From NCBI RefSeq assembly GCF_030053395.1, contig NZ_JASGBH010000009.1, positions 1 through 64,000 of the forward strand: a stretch of DNA of 64,000 bases, read 5' to 3'. This document shows positions 25,775 to 34,265 of the stretch, in pieces. The notes under the pieces were generated by a model. It was not told the origin of the DNA. It saw only the letters and a list, made by a program, of their open reading frames with translations, and searched no databases. The stretch's first letter is position 1; each line of letters starts with the position of its first letter. The position numbers and the translations under genes were made by a program. This stretch comes from Limnohabitans lacus (GTDB taxonomy: Bacteria; Pseudomonadota; Gammaproteobacteria; Burkholderiales; Burkholderiaceae_C).

Positions 25775-26308
25775 ATGCTGTTCCAGTCTGCCGAGTCCCG
25801 CTATAACCAATGGGTGCGTGAGCACTACCGTTTTTTGCTGCGCAGTGCGTGGGCGCTCACTGGTTCGCGCGCCATTGCCGAAGACGTGGTGCAAGACTGT
25901 TTTGCCAACGCCTGGAAGCACCGGGAGCAACTGCGCGACGCTGCGCTGGCACGGGCTTGGCTCTTTCAGATCATGCGCCGCGCCGCCTTTCGCCAGGCCG
26001 CACCCAGCATGCAGTCGCTGGACGATGAAGAGCAGCCCGAGCAAGCGGCGCCCGACGCGGGGCTGGACGACAAACTCGATGTCGTCAAGGCGCTCGCGCG
26101 CCTGGCGCCCATCCACCGCGAGGTGCTGGTGCTGTTTTATTTCGACGACATGCCCACCGCCCAGATGGCCGAGGCGCTGGAGATCGCGCCCGGCACGGTG
26201 TTGTCGCGCCTAGCCCGTGCGCGCGACGCTTTGAAGCTGGCCATGGGGGTACCTGCGACACCCAAGGCCGATGTCAACGTTACCCCGTTTCGCAGGACCA
26301 AGACATGA
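25775..26308 (+). CDS. ECF-type RNA polymerase sigma factor
   Basis: 177 residues from ATG 25775. Region 2 (HYRFLLRSAWALTGSRAIAE, DVVQDCFANAWKH) and region 4 (PIHREVLVLFYFDDMPTAQM, GTVLSRLARARDALK) are complete. The stop overlaps the next gene (ATGA), which encodes a membrane anti-sigma-like protein. A role in oxidative or metal stress is plausible given DUF305 and sulfite dehydrogenase nearby, but this is inference. Confidence 0.85.
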   Translation: MLFQSAESRYNQWVREHYRFLLRSAWALTGSRAIAEDVVQDCFANAWKHREQLRDAALARAWLFQIMRRAAFRQAAPSMQSLDDEEQPEQAAPDAGLDDKLDVVKALARLAPIHREVLVLFYFDDMPTAQMAEALEIAPGTVLSRLARARDALKLAMGVPATPKADVNVTPFRRTKT

Positions 26309-26892
26309 GCCCCGATACCGACGCGCCTTTCCTGCCCAACAGCGAATTCGATTTGCGCGCGCGCGCCGAGTTGGCGATCGCCTTCGAGGCCAGCGACGCA
26401 CCGGCACACCTGTACCGAAAGCCGCAGCCGCTGCTGGCGCGACGCGGCTTGCAGCGTTTTCTGGCGGCGCTTTTGCTGGCTGGTGGCACCAGCGGCGGGG
26501 TGCTCGCCGTGCGACCGCCAGCGATGGTGCGCGACGCGATCGACCACGAATACCACGAGCGCAGCTTGCGGGGCAGTTTCATGGAGCAGCGCCAGTTGCT
26601 CATGCACCTGGGCATGCGGGACGCCAACGTGGTGCCCGGGTTTCCCCAACTCATGCGGCCATGCGATATCGAAGGTCACCTCGCTTACCACCTCACCACG
26701 TTCTTCGAGAAGGGCGGCATGGTGACGGTGTATGCCTTTGACCAGCCTGTGGACCTGCGCGAGGCCAGCGGCTGGTGGAGCAACGTGCACTGGAAGGTGA
26801 TCCGCTCGCGCGAGGGCAAGCCCTTGTTGCTGGTGGCCCAGAAAAAGAAGGCACTGGCGGTCGCGCAGACGGCACTGCAGGCACCCGGCTGA
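26305..26892 (+). CDS. Membrane anti-sigma-like protein
   Basis: 195 residues. A short cytoplasmic part (1-50), one membrane segment (FLAALLLAGGTSGGVLAV) and a periplasmic domain of about 125 residues with HEYHERSLRGSFMEQRQLLM follow DUF3379-type anti-sigma factors. It would hold the ECF factor inactive until a periplasmic signal. Its stop coincides with the breakpoint of the second hipA fragment. Confidence 0.6.
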   Translation: MSPDTDAPFLPNSEFDLRARAELAIAFEASDAPAHLYRKPQPLLARRGLQRFLAALLLAGGTSGGVLAVRPPAMVRDAIDHEYHERSLRGSFMEQRQLLMHLGMRDANVVPGFPQLMRPCDIEGHLAYHLTTFFEKGGMVTVYAFDQPVDLREASGWWSNVHWKVIRSREGKPLLLVAQKKKALAVAQTALQAPG

Positions 26893-27283
26893 AATCATCC
26901 ACGCAAGCGAGGTAGTCCGCTTCGGTCAGTGGCCCCAGCGATGCATCTTTGGCACGAGCCTTGGCATGTGCGCGTGCGATCACCCGCCGTCCCCACGCGT
27001 CAGGTTCGGTATCGGCCAAGGCCAAGAAGAAGCACGTGTCGTTCTTGGTGGGGGGCTTGCGAAGTTGGTAGCCGCTTTGGCGGATGAGGTCGGGTGAGAC
27101 ATCAAAGAACTGCGCATCTGCCAGCCATTCGTCGCTGTAGGCGAATTGAGAAAACTCCCGTTGACCGTCCTTGACGAAGATGAGCCGCCCCAGCGGCTTT
27201 TCTGCCTTGCCCAGAAAGACATCCATCTGGGTGCGCGTTGGAGCCGGTCTGGCGGTGGGTTTGGCAGCAGGTTTTGTGGCCAT
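26890..27283 (-). pseudogene. HipA-type kinase, N-terminal fragment, copy 2
   Basis: About 130 residues from ATG 27283: the same start region as copy 1, then DTCFFLALADTEPDAWGRRV and LTEADYLACVDDFSR. It is cut near 26890 by the end of the anti-sigma gene. It retains more of the N-terminal domain than copy 1 but no kinase catalytic motifs. The two hipA copies break at different places, so the truncations were independent. Confidence 0.75.
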
Positions 27284-27618
27284 CAGAACGCTCCAGATTC
27301 GGGTGATTTGCGGGACTTGCGCACCCGCTGGGGCAATTTTTCATCCATCAGCGTCAGGCCGATGGTGTCTTGAGGCGTGTCGAGCAACTGATTGAGCTTG
27401 TCCAGCTCCCCGAACACCTGCAAGGCCCTGGCAAGGTGAACCATGGCGGTCCCTGGGTGGCCAGCTTCCATTCGCCGCACGGTATGGGCAGACGCGCCGA
27501 TCCGTTCAGCAAGATCTTCCTGTGTCAGGTGTCTGCGCCGACGGGCAAGCGAAATTGCCTGACCGAGTCGGGTCAGGCTGCGTGCAACTGGCAATGGTGG
27601 TGGGGATAGAGATTTCAT
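27283..27618 (-). CDS. HipB-like XRE-family regulator, copy 2
   Basis: 111 residues, nearly identical to copy 1, with the same helix-turn-helix RRHLTQEDLAERIGASAHTV. It ends TGATG, overlapping hipA. It diverges from the second early module. Two such similar repressors in one genome should cross-bind each other's operators. Confidence 0.8.
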   Translation of the reverse strand: MKSLSPPPLPVARSLTRLGQAISLARRRRHLTQEDLAERIGASAHTVRRMEAGHPGTAMVHLARALQVFGELDKLNQLLDTPQDTIGLTLMDEKLPQRVRKSRKSPESGAF

Positions 27619-27644
27619 TTAAGGCGCATTTTATGGCGCTTTAA
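27619..27644. promoter_or_regulatory. Inverted repeat at the hipB copy 2 start
   Basis: TTAAGGCGC (27619-27627) and GCGCTTTAA (27636-27644) form a dyad with one mismatch directly before the hipB start. It could be the HipB self-repression operator. Copy 1 keeps only the left arm well (TTAAGGCGA), so the site has diverged. Confidence 0.4.
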
Positions 27645-27779
27645 AAATTTTAGCAATGCATATATGAGTGTTTATTTCCGTGAATGCAGAAATTTACTTT
27701 GGTATTGGTCGGAAATTTACTTTGCTATTGCAGGTGCTCCAAGCAAAGCGCCAAGCTCATCAGACACCAGGCCAGGATC

Positions 27780-27832
27780 AAGGAACTGGAGATATCGCCA
27801 AAGTTCCTTGTTCAGTTCCTTATCAGTTCCCC
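27780..27832. repeat. Array of four AGTTCC(TT) sites, second module
   Basis: AAGGAACT (27780-27787) is inverted relative to AGTTCCTT (27802-27809, 27814-27821) and AGTTCCCC (27825-27832). Spacing equals that of 3603-3655. Its retention between two otherwise diverged copies points to a functional binding array. Confidence 0.6.
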
Positions 27833-27886
27833 ATTGATTTTCTGAAATAGCAGCGTTGTCCCTCAACTCTCTGAAAGGAGTGACCC

Positions 27887-28156
27887 ATGCTGCTAGCAAC
27901 ACCAGCGCTTTCAACGCTCAACCCCTTGAGCGTCATGGCCCCAGAGCCATACATGCCCCCACGGCAAGTCCTGAGCGAAGCCGATTTGGCCTCGCGATGG
28001 GGCATGAGCCCCAAGACCCTCCAACGTTGGCGAATGGAAGGGCGCGGCCCCCATTACTTGAAGCTGGGCAAGCGGGTGAACTATCCCCTCAATGCCGTGA
28101 TTGCCTTCGAGAACTGCGTCCAGCACGTCTCCACCTCACAACGGGCAACTGCCTAA
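27887..28156 (+). CDS. Small helix-turn-helix DNA-binding protein, copy 2
   Basis: 89 residues. The region SRWGMSPKTLQRWRMEGRGP is identical to copy 1 in its HTH core, while the first 25 residues differ. GAAAGGAG precedes the start. First gene of the second early operon. Confidence 0.7.
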   Translation: MLLATPALSTLNPLSVMAPEPYMPPRQVLSEADLASRWGMSPKTLQRWRMEGRGPHYLKLGKRVNYPLNAVIAFENCVQHVSTSQRATA

Positions 28157-28167
28157 GGAGCCACCCG

Positions 28168-28653
28168 ATGAATCACCTCCAATTGCAACAGGCGGCCTTG
28201 CCCGACCTCTCCGAGAGCCAGATCAGCCGTCTGCCCAAAGACCAACTGGCTCATTTCAGCAACGCGGTGCAGCAGCTCCATGACTGGACGCTGCAAATGC
28301 GTGGCCGAATCAACCGAGGAATGGAAATCCGCTATGCCGACCAGATCCGTCATGCCGCAACGCTTGGTCAGGAAGAAGCTGCCAGATTCCGCATCGACGA
28401 CGGTGACCTGCAGATCGATGTCTCTCAGCCCAAAGAAATCGTCTGGGACCAAAAGCACCTGTCTGAAATCGCTGAACGGATGGTCGTTGCAGGTGACCGC
28501 GTACAGGACTTCATGCAGGTTCAGTTCTCGGTAGCCGAGCAGGACTACGCCCGCTGGCACCCACTGCTGCGCGCGGCATTTCAGCCCGCCCGCAAGGAAC
28601 TCATCACCGAGCCCACCTTCCAGATCCGCTGGGTAGGTGATGTCCAGCTCTGA
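28168..28653 (+). CDS. Prophage early protein of unknown function, copy 2
   Basis: 161 residues, differing from 3990-4475 at only a handful of positions, mostly conservative. It starts after AAGGAG. The high protein but lower DNA conservation shows the two modules diverged under selection before arriving here or before decaying. Confidence 0.6.
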   Translation: MNHLQLQQAALPDLSESQISRLPKDQLAHFSNAVQQLHDWTLQMRGRINRGMEIRYADQIRHAATLGQEEAARFRIDDGDLQIDVSQPKEIVWDQKHLSEIAERMVVAGDRVQDFMQVQFSVAEQDYARWHPLLRAAFQPARKELITEPTFQIRWVGDVQL

Positions 28654-28707
28654 GCGCCCAAAGCCTTCATCTTCACCCAAACACCACCAATCAAAGGAGA
28701 TTTCTCA

Positions 28708-29391
28708 ATGAACAACGACAACCACCACCAGGCTGCATGGTCTGATTTCAATAACGCCGATGCCCAGCAAGGCGAGTTCAACCTGATCCCAAAAGGCACC
28801 CAGGCCCTGGTACGTATGGCAATCAAACCCGGCGGCCATGACGACGCCAGCAAGGGCTGGACGGGTGGCTATGCCACGGCATCGGATGAAACGGGGGCAG
28901 TGTTCCTGTCCTGCGAATTCGTGCTGCTCACGGGACCATTTGCCAAGCGCAAGATCTGGAGCAATGTAGGCCTGCACTCCAACAAGGGGCCAACCTGGGC
29001 GCAGATGGGGCGCAGCTTCATCAAGGCGGTGCTCAACAGCTCGCGCAACATTCACCCCGATGACAACTCACCCGAGGCACAACGTGCTCGCCAGATTCGC
29101 AGCTTTGGTGACCTCGATGGAGCTGAATTTGCCGCTCGCATAGGTATTGAAAAAGATGGTCAAGGCGAGTACCGCAACATCATCCGGCTGGTGATTGAGC
29201 CTGACCACAAGGAGTACGCCGACCTGATGCAAGCCAAACTGCAACGTGATGGGGGCACCGGTGGTGGCCATGGATCTGGCGGGGCCCCAGCGACTGCCGT
29301 ACCCCCGACTGCGGCGCAAGCCCCCCAGTCGGGGGTCAGCTACACCCCCCGTCCCGGCAACGTGCAGGGCCGACCTGCATGGGCGCAGTGA
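28708..29391 (+). CDS. Probable phage single-strand DNA-binding/recombination accessory protein, copy 2
   Basis: 227 residues with the same core as 4532-5266 but a shorter N-terminus and a different Gly/Ala/Pro tail. AAAGGAGA lies upstream. Variation confined to the tail fits a structured core plus a flexible linker. Confidence 0.5.
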   Translation: MNNDNHHQAAWSDFNNADAQQGEFNLIPKGTQALVRMAIKPGGHDDASKGWTGGYATASDETGAVFLSCEFVLLTGPFAKRKIWSNVGLHSNKGPTWAQMGRSFIKAVLNSSRNIHPDDNSPEAQRARQIRSFGDLDGAEFAARIGIEKDGQGEYRNIIRLVIEPDHKEYADLMQAKLQRDGGTGGGHGSGGAPATAVPPTAAQAPQSGVSYTPRPGNVQGRPAWAQ

Positions 29392-29403
29392 TGGCGAGGC
29401 TGC

Positions 29404-29844
29404 ATGAAGTGCTGGGTGTGTTCCCGTCAGGCCAGAGGATTTGGCCATGTGGATCTGCGCTTCAAGGTGGGGCATCCCAAGCGATATCCCATCGACTGGA
29501 TCTTCTGCTCAAGGCGTTGCCAAGATTGTTTCCATCGGCTTTACGCGGCCGGTGTGCGCTATCTCGAACGCGAGGGCGCATTGCCGACGGCAGCAGACTT
29601 GGGAGTGGGCGTGATAGATCCGACTGAAGCAGAACTGGCCGCCATGCAGCAGTGCCTCAAACCATTGGGAGAAGCCGCCAGCGAGATCGGAATGGATCGC
29701 CCGCTTTTGAGCTACACCCAGCAAGAAGCTCTGCAGCTGATCAACGCCGTGGTCACGACCTATGTCGAGGCCATGGTTCAAGAACACGAACGCAGCAAGT
29801 ACCCCAGCGTTCGTATGCAACTGGATGCCCAGCCAATCAACTGA
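29404..29844 (+). CDS. Small Cys-rich phage protein (DUF6511-like), copy 2
   Basis: 146 residues with CWVC and FCSRRCQDCFH as in copy 1, plus a four-residue insertion (ADLG) in the linker. The spacing of 12 bases to the previous gene is also preserved. Confidence 0.6.
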   Translation: MKCWVCSRQARGFGHVDLRFKVGHPKRYPIDWIFCSRRCQDCFHRLYAAGVRYLEREGALPTAADLGVGVIDPTEAELAAMQQCLKPLGEAASEIGMDRPLLSYTQQEALQLINAVVTTYVEAMVQEHERSKYPSVRMQLDAQPIN

Positions 29845-29918
29845 GCTGAGCGTCCTTCCAACCTTCACCAACCAACTGATGCAGACGGCGAAAACCGTTT
29901 GCAGGGACGACTGTTTTC

Positions 29919-30206
29919 ATGAAAAAAAGCAAACCAATGATTTCTCCAAAGAGGCAGCCAGCACATATGGCGGCTGACTTCGCGGAGGACTTTCTCGTCA
30001 CGGCCGAGCAGGCTTCGGCAGCGCTGAATTTGCCGCTGTACTACTTCATCGACGCTCGCAAGCGCACTGAGCTGGGAATCCCGTACTACTCCATCAATCG
30101 CATGGTGCGCTATCGAATCCGGGAACTTCACAAATGGCAAGTGAGGTACGCAGCCGAGCAGGTCAAGCACCCAGATGCATCTCCAGCGGGAGGTGCGCAT
30201 GCTTGA
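29919..30206 (+). CDS. Small HTH/excisionase-like protein, copy 2
   Basis: 95 residues. FLVTAEQASAALNLPLYYF followed by YYSINRMVRYRIRELHKWQ. The N-terminal 25 residues differ from copy 1. It overlaps the first codons of the cut primase gene. Confidence 0.65.
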   Translation: MKKSKPMISPKRQPAHMAADFAEDFLVTAEQASAALNLPLYYFIDARKRTELGIPYYSINRMVRYRIRELHKWQVRYAAEQVKHPDASPAGGAHA

Positions 30207-30873
30207 CTTCAACGATGTCCCCATCGGGGGCGCGCGCAAGGTACGGGTCTTGCTTGAGCCTGGACGGAATGTCTTTGCTCGGGAAGTCATTGAGATCGGC
30301 TTCAGTCTTCCTCACTCCGCTAATTTCAAAGTCACCCGAATACGCGACGATGGCCTTGAACGGGCTCTTGATCGACGCGAGGTAGTCGGACACCTCGCGG
30401 TAATAGTCGATGGCCCGAGCGATGCCGTTGCAAACGATCATCGCCCGCGCCTTGCCACCGATCTTTTGCTTGCCTGCCACCTGCGCCACGAAGTGGTCGA
30501 CCATGATCTCAGCCTTCTTGCGGATGGCCTTATCGTGGGATTCGACGTAGTGGCGAATCTTTTTCAGCGCCTTCAGCCTCAGCAGTTCATTGACAGTGCT
30601 CGGGTCAAGCTCTTCTAGCTTGGCAATTTCTGAGCCGCTGCGGACCTTTCCTTCATCCAACAGCCGCTGCCAATAGTGGGCTCGGGCAAGGCCTTGGAAC
30701 AGAGCAATTTGGCTGCTCTTGTCTATGCACTCTCCATCTAAATAACCCTCAGTCGTTTCAGGGGATATCACAACTGTTTTGATGCCCGGACGGCGCTTGA
30801 GCTTGAAGGGGGTGCGCGTGGTGATCCTAAAGTTGCCGTCGCTCATGATGTCGCTGACGGTCATGTCGCTCAT
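30163..30873 (-). pseudogene. In-frame chimera: recombinase-associated HTH protein joined to an HsdR fragment
   Basis: A continuous 236-codon frame in three parts. Residues 1-100 (SQIALFQGLARAHYWQRLLD, then EIAKLEELDPSTVNELLRL) are the HTH protein that normally follows large serine recombinases. Residues 101-211 (LKKIRHYVESHDKAIRKKAE, KARAMIVCNGIARAIDYYRE, AIVAYSGDFEI) are an internal piece of a type I restriction R subunit. The last 25 residues are antisense of the primase start. It is an accidental fusion; the HTH half might still fold. Confidence 0.7.
30199..30241 (+). pseudogene. Primase gene, first codons only
   Basis: ATG 30199 begins MLDFNDVPIGGARK, matching the start of the primase at 6084, then breaks at about 30241 into an hsdR scrap on the other strand. 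This is the right edge of homology between the two prophage modules. Confidence 0.7.
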
Positions 30874-31305
30874 GCGGGCATCTCCAGTTCCAGCATCTCT
30901 GCCCCCGTTGTTTTGGGCTTCATGGTTTCCAGCAGAGGGATCCAGTTATCTGTGCGCCAACTGACCTCAACCGTATCGTCCTCATGGAGCGTGATCCGTT
31001 CCACCAGGCTTCGGATGATGTGGCTCTTCACCTGATCAAAGTAGTTGTCCCAGATCTTCGCAGTGCGCTGCAAGATGAGCACGACCGCCTGCGGTTCTGG
31101 AATGCCAGGGTTGATGGACTGGATACGGTGCCAGTATTGGGTGAGCATCGTGCCCGAGCGCAGGAAATCAAGCACCTGCTTGGTCACCTCTTGCTCGAGG
31201 GGTTCAGCCGGTTGGTTCGGGATGCTGCTCTGGCTGGCACCTTCGTGCATCTTCTTGTTGTGCACGTAGTACCGATAGACCTTCCCAGATTTTTTTGTGT
31301 TGCCA
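30870..31305 (-). pseudogene. Large serine recombinase, C-terminal fragment
   Basis: The frame begins NTKKSGKVYRYYVHNKKMHE (about 31305), continues QPAEPLEQEVTKQVLDFLRS and ends with IIRSLVERITLHEDDTVEVS, the zinc-ribbon-distal part of large serine recombinases. The stop overlaps the HTH protein start (ATGA), the usual order. The catalytic domain is gone, replaced by IS21 sequence. It could mark the edge of a lost integrative element. Confidence 0.75.
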
Positions 31306-31307
31306 TT

Positions 31308-31993
31308 GGCAGGTAATGCCCCGTCATCGTCTCAAAGCGCGCGTTGATGGTGCGCTTCTTGCCATCGCCCACCTTGTCCACCGCCGTCTTCATGTTGTCG
31401 TAGATCCCGCGCTTGGTGACGCCACCAAACACGGCAAATGCCCTGGCATGTGCCTCGAACAGCATCTCGTGCGCCTGGTTGTAATAGGCCGACAGCACAA
31501 ACGCCCGGCTGGCCGCCAGCTTGGTGTGGGCCAGGTCCAAACGTCTGCGCAAACCACCGATGACTGCGTATTCAGTGCTCCAGTCAAACTGGAAGGCCTC
31601 CCCCATGTCAAAGTGCATGGGGACATAGCCTTGGCCTTTGGCTGCCAAGTCCTGCTCTTTGCGCCAGCGCAGGGCAAAGGTGTAAACCGGACCTCGGCTA
31701 CCCGGGTAACCCAGCGCCCTTAGCCCCTCAAACAGCGCTTTGGTGCCTCGGCGCTCACGTTTGTTGCGGTGGCTGTCTGACTTCAGCCACTGCGTAAGCA
31801 CCTCCTCATAGGGGCCCAATATGCCTGGCCCTGACGCCCTCTTGGGGTAACGGGGTTCGGTCATCTCCGGCTGCTCCAGCCACTTCGTGGCCGTGTTGCG
31901 CGAAATCCCCAGTCGATTGCTGGCCTCGCGTATGGATATGCCGTCCCTCAAAACAAGACGGCGCAATTTGCTCAAAGTACTCACGTTGATCAC
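31308..31993 (-). pseudogene. istA: IS21-family transposase IstA, N-terminal fragment
   Basis: From GTG 31993: STLSKLRRLVLRDGISIREA, then HTH LGISRNTATKWL, and DDE-domain parts (AFQFDWSTEYAVIGGLRRRL, RRRLDLAHTKLAASRAFVLS, KRGIYDNMKTAVDKVG) up to MTGHYLP near 31310. About 230 of some 500 residues remain; istB is absent. It is cut exactly at the recombinase fragment. Confidence 0.85.
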
Positions 31994-32039
31994 TCCTGCC
32001 ACCCTGCATAAAAAATAAGCAGGGTAGCTTGTAGTGTGG

Positions 32040-32098
32040 CTCAAATTTCAACGTGTAAAGCTCCGAAACTGGCTCAGTTTTGGTTGTGATTCAACAGG
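32040..32098. mobile_element. IS21-family terminal sequence
   Basis: GTGGCTCAAATTTCAACGTG and CTGGCTCAGTTTTGGTTGTG are similar repeated units between the istA start and unrelated DNA, as in IS21-type multiple terminal repeats. They would be the left (istA-side) end of the element that interrupted the gpsA-like gene. Confidence 0.55.
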
Positions 32099-32199
32099 GA
32101 GTGGATTTGCATCGAGATTTGATTAAAAGAATGGCTGTTCTAGCCTATCTATATGACTGCAAAGGGTCGAGGCTGTGTTGAAACGCATCTCCGCGCCTG

Positions 32200-32368
32200 C
32201 GGTTACATCCGCGGCTACAGCGCTGGCACCTTGGTGCAGCGCGCTAGTCACCTTGTTGTGGACATGCCGATCGGCGAAGGCGTGGTGGCGCTGCTGCATG
32301 GCCATTTGCAGCCGGCCGAAGCGGCTGCCGCGCTGATGGGGCGCGAGTCCTGGGGCGAGTCAGTCTAA
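32200..32368 (+). pseudogene. gpsA: Glycerol-3-phosphate dehydrogenase, C-terminal scrap
   Basis: The frame [20 protein letters not shown] followed by [10 protein letters not shown] is the conserved end of NAD(P)-dependent glycerol-3-phosphate dehydrogenase. Only about 50 of some 330 residues remain. Being essential for lipids in most bacteria, another gpsA must exist elsewhere. Confidence 0.6.
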
Positions 32369-32423
32369 ACCCTCAGGCCGTGGACCCGCAACCTGCGGAC
32401 TTGCAGATCCGTCCGGTAAAAGA

Positions 32424-33281
32424 TCAGACCTCGAAGTTGTCGATCAACCGCGTCGTACCCAGTCGCGCTGCACCCAGCACCACCAACGACTGTCCTGTGT
32501 CCCCAGCTTGCGGGGCCTGCAGGTCGGCGCGGCGGCGTAGCGTGAGGTAATCGGGCCGCCAGCCTCGCGCGGCCAAGGCCTGCAGGGCGCGCTGCTCCAA
32601 GCCTGGCAGTTGTGCCGGCAGAGCATTCGCCGCGGCCAGCGCATCGCTCGCCAGGGTGCGCAGCGCCAGCGAGAGCTGAACCGCCTCGACGCGCTCGGTC
32701 TCGTTCAAATAGCCGTTGCGTGAACTCAGCGCCAGGCCGTCGGGTGCACGGCAGGTTGGGCCACCGACGATCTCGATCGGCAGCGTGAACTGGCGCACCA
32801 TCTGGCGGATCACCATGAGCTGCTGGTAGTCCTTCTGGCCGAACAGCGCAACGCCTGCCGCGTGGCCGCTGAACACGGCCGAAAACAGCTTCATCACGAC
32901 GGTGCTGACGCCGGTGAAGAACCCGGGTCGGAACTGACCCTCCAGGATGTCAGCCAACGCCGGGTCCGGGTGCATCTTGAAGGTCTGGGGCTCGGGATAC
33001 AGGTCGGTTTCGCGCGGCGCGAACACGATGTCGCAGCCGGCCGCCTGCAGCTTGGCGCAGTCGGCGTCCCAGGTGCGCGGGTAGCTGTCGAAGTCCTCGT
33101 GCGGCAGGAACTGCAGGCGGTTCACGAAGATGCTGACCACGGTGGCGTCGCCCAGCAGCCGGGCCTGCTTGACCAGGGCCAGGTGGCCGTCGTGCAGGTT
33201 GCCCATGGTCGGGACGAAGGCAGGCTTGGCGTGCGCGGCCAGGAGCTGGCGCAATTCTGGGATGGTGCGGGCGATTTCCAT
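32424..33281 (-). CDS. panC: Pantothenate synthetase
   Basis: 285 residues from ATG 33281. HIGH-type motif TMGNLHDGH, KMSKS-like region LSSRNGYL, and FGQKDYQQLMVIRQMV. It joins pantoate and beta-alanine with ATP. The longer upstream frame is antisense to nothing meaningful and lacks homology. It lies 31 bases after panB in one operon; the third gene of the pathway, panD, is at 44998. Confidence 0.95.
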   Translation of the reverse strand: MEIARTIPELRQLLAAHAKPAFVPTMGNLHDGHLALVKQARLLGDATVVSIFVNRLQFLPHEDFDSYPRTWDADCAKLQAAGCDIVFAPRETDLYPEPQTFKMHPDPALADILEGQFRPGFFTGVSTVVMKLFSAVFSGHAAGVALFGQKDYQQLMVIRQMVRQFTLPIEIVGGPTCRAPDGLALSSRNGYLNETERVEAVQLSLALRTLASDALAAANALPAQLPGLEQRALQALAARGWRPDYLTLRRRADLQAPQAGDTGQSLVVLGAARLGTTRLIDNFEV

Positions 33282-33312
33282 GATCGGTGTGGATGTGGGC
33301 TGCGGGCCGTGC

Positions 33313-34200
33313 TTACCAGGCGTGCAGCTTGTCGTCGGGGAAGGTGTCGCTCTTGACGGCCTGGACATAGGCCTCGATCGCCGCCTTCACGTTGCCGGCA
33401 TCTTGCATAAAGTTATGCACGAACTTGGGTATCTTCCCCAGGTTGATGCCGAGCATGTCGTGAAGCACCAGCACTTGGCCGGCCGTGCCCTTGCCGGCTC
33501 CGATGCCGATGGTGTGGCAGTGGTGCAACTCGGATGTAAGTTCGGCCGATAGCCACGCCGGCACCATTTCCAGCACCAGCATGGTGGCGCCGGCGTCCTG
33601 CAATTCATGGGCATGCTGCTTGAGCGTGCGCGCCGCCGCTTCAGTCTTGCCCTGCACGCGGTAGCCGCCCAGCGCGTGCACCGTTTGCGGCGTCAGGCCC
33701 AGGTGGGCGCAGACCGGGATGCCCCGCTCGACCAGGAATTTAACCGTAGGCGCGGTCCAGCCGCCGCCTTCGAGCTTGACCATGTGGGCACCGGCCTGCA
33801 TCAGCTGGCAGGCGCTGCGCAGCGCCTGTTCGCGGCTTTCGGCGTAGCTGCCGTGGGGGAGGTCGGCGATCAGCCAGGCCGTGCCCTGCACCCGGTGCAG
33901 GCCGCGCGAGACGCTTTCGGTATGGTAGCGCATGGTCTCCAGCGTCACGCCCACGGTGCTGGGCAGGCCCTGGCAGACCATGCCCAGCGAGTCGCCTACC
34001 AGCAGGCACTCCACGCCAGCGGCGTCGGCCACGGCGGCGAAGGTGGCGTCGTAGGCTGTGAGCATGGTGATTTTCTCGCCCGACTCCCGCAACTGCTGCA
34101 GGCGTGGCAGGCTGACGGGGCGACGCTGCGGCAGCGGCGAGGCCGGGGGCAGGGTGCCGTAGGGCGTGGCGCTGGCGGGGGCCGTTGGGCTGGGGTTCAT
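33313..34200 (-). CDS. panB: Ketopantoate hydroxymethyltransferase
   Basis: 295 residues from ATG 34200. [52 protein letters not shown] and [15 protein letters not shown] are the PanB active-site segments including the metal-binding Asp/Glu. It makes ketopantoate from 2-oxoisovalerate. It is divergent from nadC with 65 bases between starts, so the two operons share a promoter region. Confidence 0.95.
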   Translation of the reverse strand: MNPSPTAPASATPYGTLPPASPLPQRRPVSLPRLQQLRESGEKITMLTAYDATFAAVADAAGVECLLVGDSLGMVCQGLPSTVGVTLETMRYHTESVSRGLHRVQGTAWLIADLPHGSYAESREQALRSACQLMQAGAHMVKLEGGGWTAPTVKFLVERGIPVCAHLGLTPQTVHALGGYRVQGKTEAAARTLKQHAHELQDAGATMLVLEMVPAWLSAELTSELHHCHTIGIGAGKGTAGQVLVLHDMLGINLGKIPKFVHNFMQDAGNVKAAIEAYVQAVKSDTFPDDKLHAW

Positions 34201-34265
34201 GGTGGGGCTGCAAGTCAAGTCAGTCGGTGTCGGGAGTCTATTCGATTCGGCTATGCTTCAGGCTC

